Shown here one piece after another: positions 54,310-64,000 of a DNA stretch of 64,000 nucleotides (its first letter is position 1; each line of letters starts with the position of its first letter). The notes beneath the pieces were generated by a model. The model was given only the letters and a program-made list of their open reading frames with translations. It had not been told where the DNA came from and ran no database searches. This stretch comes from Siderastrea siderea (Eukaryota > Cnidaria > Anthozoa > Scleractinia > Rhizangiidae). The stretch is taken from the NCBI GenBank assembly GCA_964030785.1, contig OZ034975.1, positions 41,829,069-41,893,068 of the forward strand. The letters run 5' to 3'. A program made the translations under genes and the position numbers.

Positions 54310-56821
54310 GGGGCCAACCATTTAACTTCTGAGGGGGGGGTTGGGTGATTTTGGAAAAAAATATCCTGCAAGTGCATGTGCGTAAGAAAAAATTTCCTGC
54401 ACAAGACTATTGTCCAAAAAAAAATTCACGCACGTACAGTGGGCTGGAAAAAAAATTCTGGCAAGATGTTTCCTGGGTTGACACATCGAACTTTATCAGC
54501 AGACTGTTCATCTGGACTTGGGTAAGAGGGATTCTTTGCACAATGATGTTTTCCCCTCAGATGGCCTTTTCTTCACATTTATAGCACCTGTGGTTACCAA
54601 TCTTGATACATGTTTTCTGAACTTCAAGATCACGGCTGGTGTTGTGATTTGAAGACCAATGTATTCAGTGCACTCTAAATCAAGAATGCCAGAATAGCTG
54701 TTGGAACATGAAGTAAACTTTATTAACTATCTATTTGACACAAAACTGGAATGAGCTCTCCTGTAACATTTGCCTGAACGCTTGTCAAGTAAACGTGTAG
54801 GGATAGGAGGTGTGTCTTTTAATACAGAAAGTGTCGTATGCCTTGCATACTGTATGTATTCCCTCTCTTGGGGAATATTAGTATACAATGCTCGTTACGT
54901 CCATAGATGCAAGGATTGTGTTCTCTGGAACTTTAGTCCTGTCAATGAAATTAATCAATCAATCAATCAATCAATAAACTTTATTTACCCTCGAATTTAC
55001 AGTGTAACACTCAAGTGCTAATATCTTCGAGCCAACTACATTAATAAATAATTATAATAAAAAGTTAATTCTATATCTAGTAACAAATAAGATAACTAAC
55101 TACCTAGACAACTAACTTGCAAATTATCATGATGTAGAAAGGTTTGCAGTTCCTGCCCTTTTAAGTAAATTAAGTAAATTAAGTAAATTAATGGAGTCAG
55201 TTGACTGTATCAGTCTTTGAGATGCGACTTCTGTTGTTGTGCTAACGGCTGGAGTAGTATGGCAACAAATGCTGATAACTTCTCTGTTAGACCTGAAACT
55301 CCCAAGGTCTCCCAAGTCGGTTTGTGGATTTTCGTAAGGGTATAAAATACTGGAATTCGAGGCATGTTTGGTGTTTGACAAAGCCATTTTTCAGTCATTT
55401 CGTTAATGTGGTGTTCATTGTGAAGCACTGTAATCAATTGTTGTACTTTACGGGATGTATCTTCAGCCATAGGTACTGCAAGAGGCCTCAGTAGTTTTCC
55501 ATGTTCGTGCATGTTGTCTAATTGAATTTGCCCCTCGTTTTTGTCCCAAGAAAGTCTGGGATGAAGCCCAAATTAGTAAAGTTTGCAAGTGAGGAAAATG
55601 ATGAGAAATCATCCAGTTTTGGCATGGATGTGATCTGGGGATATCTGTCATCATTAAAGCTAGGGAATGGTACCCATAAATTTGGTAAGATAAATGACGT
55701 ATCCAAAACAGTTCTTATTCTACCACATTCAAATGCCGGTGAAGAGAGAGTTGTGCCTCTTATAAGGAAAAACAAAACAGCTATCGGCAGCATCTCTCCA
55801 GGTGGACGGTACGTTGGCCTTTTTGCTTACTATCAAAATGGCCTACAAAGAGTCATCTTTTGAACCACCTGCAGATTTGTTGGCTACTGTAAAGAAAGCT
55901 ACTTGGAACTACAACAAAGAGCATCATCAACGCTGTTTTTAAGCGTTATGGCATGTTAATTTGACTTCTGGATAAGTCAGAATGTCAAGATCGAGTTGAT
56001 ATTAGTCCAATTTAAAGGAAAATCTGGTCTCTAAATAGTTACTTTCGAAGGGTCCCATTTCTTCTCAGAATAAAGGAAAACACGTCTTGGCTACTTTAAT
56101 TTTTCAAAATTTTCTGGGGGAGCATGCCCCCAGACCCCCCTACAAAGATGACGCCGTCAAAAATCTCACTCTTCGGCAACAAAGCAACTTAAGAGCTCTG
56201 TGCAGATTATTTTCAATTTGGGGCTTTGTAATGTGTACTTCAGCTGCGAGTTGGATTTAACCCTTTCTAGATAGCTCTCTAAAGCAACTTTTTGCTGCCA
56301 GTTTGATTTAACAAGGAAAGGATGTGGCTCATTATCTTTCCGTAAAATATGTACTGAAGACGCATTCGCGCTATGCACTGTACTGTTCTGTAGCTCTATG
56401 CACGCACTATGTACTGTACTGTAGGCGCATTCACCTTGCAAAATGATCAAAGTCCAGGAACAGGTCTGACTCCTTTTATCAGTGGGAAGGGGTCACCTCA
56501 ATGTTTTACATTTGGTGTTAAAGGTATTGTACTGTATTATAAAAGTCACTCAAAAACTCTTAGATAAAAATTAATATATTTGTTCAAAGTTTCTTTCACA
56601 GATCCTTAACCTTTTATAATTTGATTTATAATGAAGGCCTACTTTAAACCCCATCCACACACCAAAAAAAAATCATGCAGAACGTTGGAGGGAGAAAAAA
56701 ATATCTTGCAAGCACATACCCCGAGAAAAAAAATACACGGGGAATTAAGGGGTTGAAAAAAAAATTCATGCCTATACCAAATCACCCAACCCCCCCCCTC
56801 AGAAGTTAAATGGTTGGCCCC
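54310..56821. mobile_element. 2.5 kb TIR element with TAA target duplication, copy 2
   Basis: Differs from 34633-37145 at only about five places that I can see over 2.5 kb. TAA flanks both ends (54307-54309, 56822-56824). The same internal Penelope RT relic (about 55116-55654, minus) and hAT-type tail (about 55556-55936, plus) are present. Confidence 0.88.
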
Positions 56822-56824
56822 TAA

Positions 56825-57730
56825 CTTTATCCTTTAACATTGACCGATCGATGAAGGCGAAAAGTAAAGGCTTCAAGTTTTTGTTTTCATTCTGCCCGAA
56901 CTAAACGCAAGAATGAAAGGTATAACTGAACACTCAATTGATCATACATTTATGCTTTCACGGCGCTTCTCTGGAAAAAGCAAGACGTGGGTTGAGTAGC
57001 TTTTACAAATGAGCATCCTATCTTTATATGGAGGTGCAAGTGATTCGAAACTATCGTGGTTTTGCTGGGTATCCGTGACTGATGTCCGGCTATGGTGGCG
57101 TGACAACTCGTGAACAACCCGGCGATTGTATGGTATATGCTTTAGCTTGGAAAATTCGATTGCTAACTACAAAACAAAATTTGGTTTTTTGAATCGCTCT
57201 GTAATTCCAAATAAACATCAAATACTACTGGGAGATTTCAATGAGAATTTCCTTGCAAAACTCACTGCTGGTGGCTCAAACCACAACTTTTCCCCAAGTT
57301 CAACTAGGTGTCGATACCATAGCGATTTTATACTTTGCACAAGTTCGAAAAATGCGTCAACTACAAAAGTGGAATATTTTTTTCTGAATGGATTTACAAT
57401 TCTAAACAAAGATCGAATATTTCCGGCGGGACGTTTGAATAAGCCTTTCGTTGAAATTCTTCTAAATTTTCAAACAAGGCGTAATTTATTGTCACGCTGC
57501 ATAAATTACATTCTGCAGTCATAATTATGCCATTCCGCAACTCATGCCACATGCCATTCCGCAAACTCATGCCGCCTTTTACCCTCACCGTTTGAAGTCA
57601 CCATTAATGAATACGATTTACAATTGCACATTATGTTTTTATGTTATGCAACCTTTTACAAGGCTGCGGGTCATATTTTTTAGATGAGTATTCAAATATG
57701 AATGATCTCAATTTCTGATGAGTCTAAAAC
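56825..57730. other. upstream region of the Ig-domain gene
   Basis: Should contain the promoter and 5' UTR of the downstream gene. A 132-codon plus-strand frame at 57126-57524 has no recognisable domain. The 70 bp repeat at 57520-57589 lies about 140 bp upstream of the ATG. Confidence 0.45.
57520..57589 (-). repeat. 70 bp inverted repeat, right copy
   Basis: Exact reverse complement of 52380-52449. Confidence 0.85.
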
Positions 57731-57797
57731 ATGACGGAAGGAGTCGTTTCTGTGGCCAAAGTTGTTCTTTTGCTTCTAATTTTTGTTCCCAAGACAG
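57731..57797 (+). CDS. Ig gene exon 1: signal peptide
   Basis: ATG then a hydrophobic core VAKVVLLLLIFVP, a typical secretory signal. Donor ACAG|GTAAGA, phase 1. Confidence 0.82.
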
Positions 57798-60700
57798 GTA
57801 AGAGCAGCCTGAAATTTAGTACTCATCTCAGTTACTTTATTGGTAGTAAAATGGGAAAATTACTCTACACAGTAGGCGTATCAGCTCGATTAAGGAAGCA
57901 TTGTAGCATAAACATTATTATTGCAAAATCTTTACGTTTCAGTGAGTGCGTGAAGATCAGTATATTTAATATTAACTCTATTGTAGTGGCATTTATACCA
58001 ACTAGGTTACTTAATGGTGAGGTTATTATTGAAAGTGATCATTTTTTGATCACTTTCTATCACAGTCATAGCAATTAATATCAGTAGTTAGCTACCCCGC
58101 AGGATTAGGAATAATTAATTTAACTACGGTTCAGATCTTGGGCGGACTTTGGCACTGAAGGTAGCTGTGAGGCATAATTTATCTTAGCTTGTAGACGATA
58201 CATGATCATCTCTTCTCACTTGAATTGTTTGCCATGATCAGGTAGGCTTGAACAGAGTTTTTATCACTTTACGACTCACTAAAGTTTTGCTTATTCGTTT
58301 CCTGGTTATATTGTTTTACCTCCATCCCAATTTCAACACAAAAATAACGGGTAACAGCAGTATCGGCAACGTAGACATGCAGGCACAAACGTGACAAGAT
58401 ACGACTTTATTGTATTTGCAAGGTAAAGAGATTTGATGTTTGCCACATTGCATAAGATTTTAGAGGAAGTATAAGGCTGTAAATTAGCAAATCGAATTGC
58501 TCAGCCATGGCGAGAGAATTAAAATTCATTAATTGTTTAGTCTTTAACCTCATCCAGACCGGGGGTGCACCGCGTAAAGAATCTGCAGGGAATGGACGTT
58601 CACAATGTGAAATGCTCGAAAAAAATCATTTACTTTGCAATTTCTCCGGAAATTTAAATTAGCGGGGAACAAACGCACAAAACACCCCCCACACACAAAC
58701 GAAGCTATACTATGTCTTGATAGTAAGTAAGCTGACATGAGCTGTTTTGTTCTGCAGAATCGCAGAATCCCATAATTACAGATTCACCGCGGGACCCTTT
58801 TCCTGTTGTGGAAGGAGAAAATGCAACTCTTGAATGGACGTATAACCTTAACGACGATCTTGCAGATTTGTTTTTACTTTTTAGTCCGGAGGGCGAATCA
58901 CTTATTGTACGCCAATTTCCAGGAGAAGACCCAACAATCACTGATGATCGAGTAACTGTGATTATAAGGGATAACTTTACGTCGATCACTTTCGTTGGAG
59001 TGAACAGAAGTACTGATGACAAAACCTACGATTTTGAAGTCCACAACAATGTTGGAAGGGCTGAGAGTACAGTGACGATAAAAGTGCTATGTAAGTAGGG
59101 ATAATACGTCTCTCTGATAGTGGTAAAGCACGCTCTTGGACAGGATTTGAGATTGATTAGAAAGTATTTAAAATGTAGCTGTGAAATGAATTTGTGGTTT
59201 GAATGTTTGCATGTTTATTAGCCTGTATGCGTATTATGCTTTGTCATTTAAAAAATAACTACTGGGCTCATGTGCACAATCAAAAAATACAATGTTGACA
59301 ATTTCTTCAAAGAGAGGATACCCTAATCCAATATGTCCACTGAGTAAAACTGCTGTCTGCAGAATAAGCAGGTATTTACTGCACTATGGTCACGTTTTCT
59401 CATGCTTATGCAGGATTCCAGGACATAAAAATACTTTATATTTAGTGCGACACATTTGAAAATCGCCTCCGAAAGAGCCTTCGACTCTCGCCTCTTGATG
59501 ATGATGATCGCGATCAACGGCAGACAACACGTAAATTCTTTCAATTTCTCTTACCAAGCCAACAATAAAATCGATCGATCGAGGTTTTTTTTCGAATTTT
59601 CCCAATTTACATGATCACTGTCTGTTTTGAAATATTTTTTCGCGGTGGACAAAAGTTATACGACTTATCTTCACATTCGTTTTAACCGGTTTATAGCTAT
59701 TTATGTGCTGGACTGACAAGCGTTATCTGCTCTTGCCCAAACAGGGCCTGGACTTTTTAGCTTGGAACCTCTGTCATGCGAGAAAACCTCTTTTGTTCAA
59801 CTTGAAAATGCTCACTGAGGACTGATAGAAGTTAAAATCATGGGAAAACGTGCGTTTTATCCACAATTCATGTACCACTACCACAGAATAGGTGTGCTGT
59901 CTAGTAGCTTTCATTTTAGTGGTCACACATGCACCCTTCAGGATCAAGGTATTACTTATGTTGTGGATTTCGTAAACACAGGCCAAAGTTACAAGGTGAC
60001 AAAAAAGAGAAAATGGCCCTTTTTACGTCGCTGTCAACTGACATGGCCAACTGGTTGGTGGTTTTGGCACCAGTTACCTGCCCGGTATGGACAGTTTTGC
60101 AACCTGGGAGTCTTAGTAATTTTTTACTAAATTTAATTGCGGGGCAAAACTTTCATTCCTAGGATAAAATGATTGTACGCGTGTATGATGATGAAAACTC
60201 ACAACCCAGAGTTTTTTCAACAACTTTATTATTTGTAGCAACAATGTCAGCACACCGAAAAACAATTGTACCCTCAGGGTAGATGTTTTTTCAGTCTGCG
60301 AAAGTGATATTAATGTAATTACTGGACCAGTTTGGGCAAAATATGCGTTTTGTTGGTAGGAAAAAGGTCAGTTATGTGCTGATGCTATAATATCGAGGTA
60401 TGCATGCATGCATGTAGATGCAGATGTAATTGAACTGTGAGACAAAAATTTCGATACTCTTTGAGATTTAAAAATTTATGTCACTTTAAATTGCTTTTTA
60501 CCTCTTCTACAGACCCACCATCACTGGTTACTATTTCTGGTGACCTAGTTGTCGTTGAAGGAGGTGGTAATATCGTGCTAACATGTACTGCTGATGGCGT
60601 CCCACCACCAAACTTCATCTGGACAAAAGTGTTTAATAACGGCAGCGACAGGAATGTTCTGTTTAATGGGTCACGATATGAATTCCCCAGCAACAGAGAC

Positions 60701-63700
60701 AACGCTGGGACATATCGCTGTACTGCTGACAACGGAATAGGAGGTGGTGTAAACAGCACAGCTAATGTGTCTGTAAACTGTGAGTATAAATAGTTAGTGA
60801 CAGTTGCTTCTTGAGGAATGTAACAACTGAAAACACGATACTTGTGGGAATTGCATTGTATCACCGTAACTCTGTATTGCATTGGAACACTGTTCATAGT
60901 ATAGAAGTGCTCTTTTCACCTAACAATGATCAAGCAAACTTTGACTTGTAGTAGAAAACACTTTGAAAATTGGACCATTTGCAGACCTTTAATGATGACC
61001 CTCACCTGGATGGATCGCATCGGACATCAATTAACTGAAGTGTTTAACTTTGTATGTCAAATTTTAGGGAAGCAGTGTAAACGTCAGTAAATGAATTACG
61101 ATGATACTGTGAGTTCACAGTTAATATAACGCTGCAGTAATGCTCTTTTGCTCTTGTCTTGTTTTAGTCAAACCAGAGCAGCTTATGTTTGTGGCAAATA
61201 AAAGAACGGTCTGTCAGGATGAAGTGTTTAACTTCAACTGCTCAGCTTTTGGCAAACCTCCAATACATACTTATCAGTTCTATGAGAATGATACCCTGAT
61301 GAGGAGCAGCAGTTCAGGAGTTTGGAACAGAACAATGTCATCTGGAGGGGTATTCATTTATAAATGCGTGGCTAACAACACAGCAGGAACAGCAAACATC
61401 ACAGAAACAGTCACTGTGAATGGTAAATTAAAACCTAGTTATACCAATTAGTTGACTAAAGTGCCTCTGAGAAAGCATAGAACAAAATTGCCCACAGTAA
61501 AACCTGCAATACTTTTTTTACTTTTAAAAGTACAACTTGGCAGAATCCTTTCATTCTGTGCTGCTTTCATTTACTTGCAGTGCCCTCATCCATCCAGCCA
61601 ATACAAAATCAGACAGTGATTGAAGATGACAATGTGACTCTGACCTGTACTGCTTCTGGGATCCCTTCACCAACTGTGTCTTGGATTAAAGTCGGCAGTG
61701 GTGCGCGCTTCAATGGAAGCGAGTTGGTGTTTACAAATATTAAAAGGAGCGAAGCTGGAGAATACAGATGTGAAGCCAGCAATGAATGTGGCAATGCTTC
61801 AGAGTCTGCAAGCATTGATGTGCAATGTAAGTTCGTCATGTTTTTTGTTTTTTTTGTTTGTTTTTCTTTTACTGAATGAACAGAATATAAGATTTAATTT
61901 TAGTGTAGTGAACTTTAGACTTGAATGTCTTTGTCCTGGTTTGAATCCAGGTCTCCGTTATGAGTTTCGTTTATAGAGGAGACTATGCTCTCCACCCAGG
62001 TGTTTGAGGTGCTGGTAAATGATGTTGGGGTGACCGTGGAAAGACTAGCTTATCCTGTTTATAGGAGAGTACTGATGTACATGTAGCAGTACATCCTCTT
62101 CTGCTGTTGTATGTGAACTTTTGGGAAGATGTTAAAAAGCGCTTTCCCAAAGAGAACAACATTGTAGAAGAGGTTGAACCCTTAAACCATGGTCTAAGTT
62201 GAACTTAATTTTTAAAACTAGGTAATAATTGGCCCAAAATGGAAAATTGGCCCTCTCAATAATATTTTCAAGCTGTACTTAGGTTGAAACATTTCATTTG
62301 TACACTTGTATTGAATTTTACTGGGTGATAAGGGCATTTTGCAGACCTTACACTACAATGCTGATGTGCACCAATATTAGTTTTAGTCCCTATGGTTATT
62401 GCCATCTTGTTTTCTATTGGTTTTAGACAAACCAGGTAATTTAACAGGCTGAAAAAAACAGTTTGGTGGTACTGTTTTCAAATATAGGTGCTGTGTGACC
62501 AAGTTCACAATTTATTTCTTTTATTTAGGAGTCCATTTTCAATCATTTAAAATTCTTTGCAAGAATGTGTTTTGCAATACAAACTGAGTTGTTAGTGCCA
62601 GAAACCATGTTTCATGTTTCATCTTATGTTTCACATAAGACACCGCAAGTCATTTGTTTTAGAGCTTGTCAGTTAGCTGTGGTTAGGAGTTATTTCACTG
62701 TGGTAAACATAACCTTGGCAGAGAATAGCCTTTCACTTATTCCCTTACATTTTCGGTGCATGTTAAATTCCGTTTGTTGTACAAAACGACAAACAATTTT
62801 GGGCACCGAAGGTCTTTAATCTGTAACTCGTCCCCACGTCAGTACAGCACAGCTGAAATTACAAAATACAAAGCTTGCGAATAAAACTGAAGAAACACCG
62901 AATTACAAAAGAAAGCAATACAAACAAGCGATTAAAACGAAGACTTGCATATTTCGGGCCTCATGTTCAACATCGAGAGGAACGAAACGAAAGAAAAGCA
63001 AACAAACAAATAAACACCCAAGATCGCCTCACACAACGCACAAACTGCAGGCACATGGCATCAAGATCACGTGACCCACACAACGGGGGTACGAAGGGGC
63101 GCCGGACAATAAACTGTCCCTAACACGTGCACAGTTCTTCACAAGCTTTGGTGATCTGTAACATGAACCAGGTTTTGAATTAAAGGATATGACTTCAATA
63201 GAATATTGAGAAATAAGTAGTCACAAACTAGTTTTGTTCAGTTGCACTCCGTAGATCTCAAAGTAGCTATTGTAGTTCTCCTGTAACCAAGCAAGTAAAC
63301 TTTGTTACCTTCTCCTTTTTTGTTGCTTTTGTTTAGCTTAGCTTTTGGCTTAATAAATTCTTATTTGGCTGGAGTCATTTGTTTGCCACTCAAATAATAA
63401 CAAGAAAAGAACCCGTTCACAGCTGCTCAGCCATTCCTAGAATAATACAATATGGTGATAAGTACCGTATAAACTCATGTATAAGCCGCACCTTTTTGCT
63501 TTAATTTTGGGCTCAAAATCGTGGGTGTGGCTTATCTACAAGACAATTTTTTCTGGTTCGTGTAAATTGCTTAGCAATCTAAACCGAACTACAGACTTCA
63601 AATCGATTTTACAAGATCCGGAAAAACACTGCAGTACGGTAAATTTAGTTTTCAAGTGTTAGTTTGCTTTTTAAAAATTGTTTAACTTATCGTTAGATCC

Positions 63701-64000
63701 AGACAAATCAGAGGCTTTCCAGTTTGTGGCAAACACCAGTGCTCTCTGTCAGGATGATGTCGTCAGCTTCAATAAGACCATGATGAATGGTTAATAACAA
63801 TTGATGCGTGTTTTACCAATTGTATTGTAGTAAAACCGGAGCATTTGCAGTTAGTGGCAAATGAAACAAGAGTCTGTCAGAATGCCGCCGTCAGCTTCAC
63901 CTGCTCAGCTGATGGTAACCCTGTGGAACGTACATATCAGTTGTATGAGAATGACACCTTGGTAAGTGACGGCAGTAGTTCAGGTGTTTGGAGCAGAGGA
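57731..64000 (+). CDS. secreted or membrane Ig-domain protein, 5' part (continues past window)
   Basis: Exons 57731-57797, 58758-59090, 60513-60779, 61168-61422, 61581-61826, possible relic exons 62428-62436 and 63697-63789, and a last exon from 63831 to the window end. All introns are phase 1, so domains are modular. Product: signal peptide, then Ig-type domains alternating between two flavours, one starting P-P-S-L-V with LTCTADG and one starting K-P-E-x-L with x-C-Q-D. N-glycosylation motifs are numerous. The third exon matches the decayed Ig exon beside the RTK transmembrane exon 28 kb upstream, so this may be a paralogous receptor whose kinase lies beyond 64000. It could also be an adhesion-type Ig protein without a kinase. 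Confidence 0.82.
58758..59090 (+). CDS. Ig gene exon 2: Ig-like domain without cysteines
   Basis: Acceptor TCTGCAG, donor CTAT|GTAAGT, 333 bp. The Ig strand pattern is visible (VVEGENATLEWTYNL, ... YDFEVHNNVG), but both canonical cysteines are absent. Confidence 0.82.
60513..60779 (+). CDS. Ig gene exon 3: canonical Ig domain
   Basis: Acceptor CTTCTACAG, donor AACT|GTGAGT, 89 codons. Contains VLTCTADGVPPP, FIWTKV and AGTYRCTADNG: Cys, Trp and Y-x-C all in place. Confidence 0.92.
61168..61422 (+). CDS. Ig gene exon 4: Ig domain, KPE type
   Basis: Acceptor GTTTTAG, donor AATG|GTAAAT, 85 codons. Begins KPEQLMFVANKRTVCQDEV; has FNCSAFGKPP and FIYKCVANN. An extra Cys near the start could make a second disulphide. 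Confidence 0.9.
61581..61826 (+). CDS. Ig gene exon 5: canonical Ig domain
   Basis: Acceptor ACTTGCAG, donor CAAT|GTAAGT, 82 codons. VTLTCTASGIPSPTVSWIKV and AGEYRCEASNECGNA show a complete I-set pattern. Confidence 0.92.
62428..62436 (+). pseudogene. 9 bp relic of a KPE-type Ig exon
   Basis: GGTTTTAG acceptor, then ACAAACCAG and GTAATT. It matches the first codons of the KPE-type exons (Y/F-K-P) and is then lost. It would be phase 1-1 if spliced. Confidence 0.35.
63465..63650. repeat. interspersed repeat fragment
   Basis: GTATAAACTCATGTATAAGC followed by CGCACC and, further on, GTGTGGCTTATC: a short element with GCCGCACC/GGCTTAT motifs seen in many animal genomes. Class not determined. Confidence 0.4.
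63697..63789 (+). pseudogene. Ig exon with deleted core (31 codons)
   Basis: Acceptor ATCGTTAG, then PDKSEAFQFVANTSALCQDD, VVSFN, then TMMN and AATG|GTTAAT. Start and end match the KPE-type exon 61168-61422, but the Ig core with both main cysteines is missing. Length is a multiple of three in phase 1-1, so splicing in would not break the frame. Confidence 0.55.
63831..64000 (+). CDS. Ig gene exon, KPE type (cut by window edge)
   Basis: Acceptor TGTATTGTAG, then KPEHLQLVANETRVCQNAAV, SFTCSADGNPVERTYQLYEND and on to the last base. Closely parallels exon 61168-61422. Confidence 0.85.

Noticed and set aside
57126..57524. 132-codon plus-strand frame upstream of the Ig gene
   Set aside because: No recognisable domain, low-complexity composition and no supporting splice or promoter signal. 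Kept only as a comment.

Overview
The window looks like the genome of an animal, most likely an anthozoan cnidarian (stony coral type). It is AT-rich, has spliced genes with GT-AG introns, a receptor tyrosine kinase (RTK) with a cnidarian-style kinase domain, immunoglobulin-domain (Ig) exons joined by phase-1 introns, a tRNA-derived SINE, Penelope-like retroelements and many short inverted-repeat elements. The species assignment is inference from these features; no database was searched. Most of the sequence is mobile or repeat-derived DNA.

Layout. 1-7.3 kb: a SINE fragment, then a nearly intact BEL/Pao LTR retrotransposon on the minus strand (969-7271) with identical LTRs, an AAACT target duplication and a single frame break near the start of gag. 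9.1-16.2 kb: a 7.1 kb DNA transposon with about 980 bp terminal inverted repeats (TIRs) flanked by TTAA, carrying a three-exon transposase-like gene on the minus strand that has one frame break. 16.2-23 kb: gene-poor DNA with MITEs and minus-strand pseudogene fragments. 23.1-27.0 kb: a tandem array of a 59 bp unit, about 65 copies, each centred on a near-perfect palindrome. 27-32.5 kb: gene-poor DNA with two 5S rRNA-derived pieces in opposite orientation and a palindromic MITE.

32.7-45.1 kb: twelve plus-strand exons of an RTK gene, from the transmembrane helix through the kinase domain to the stop codon. Its Ig ectodomain is missing except for a decayed exon just upstream. Its largest intron holds a 2.5 kb TIR element with TAA target duplication and a 1.2 kb foldback element with a 9 bp target duplication. 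45-57 kb: MITEs, two separate head-to-head Penelope-like arrangements (one a 443 bp near-perfect palindrome nested inside a TA-flanked element), a hammerhead-like sequence, and a second, almost identical copy of the 2.5 kb TIR element.

57.7-64.0 kb: the 5' part of a second plus-strand gene: signal peptide, four Ig-type exons, two relic mini-exons and a fifth Ig exon cut by the window edge. Its third exon matches the decayed Ig exon of the RTK gene, so the two genes probably belong to a tandem family of Ig-domain receptors, with the second perhaps continuing into a kinase beyond the window.
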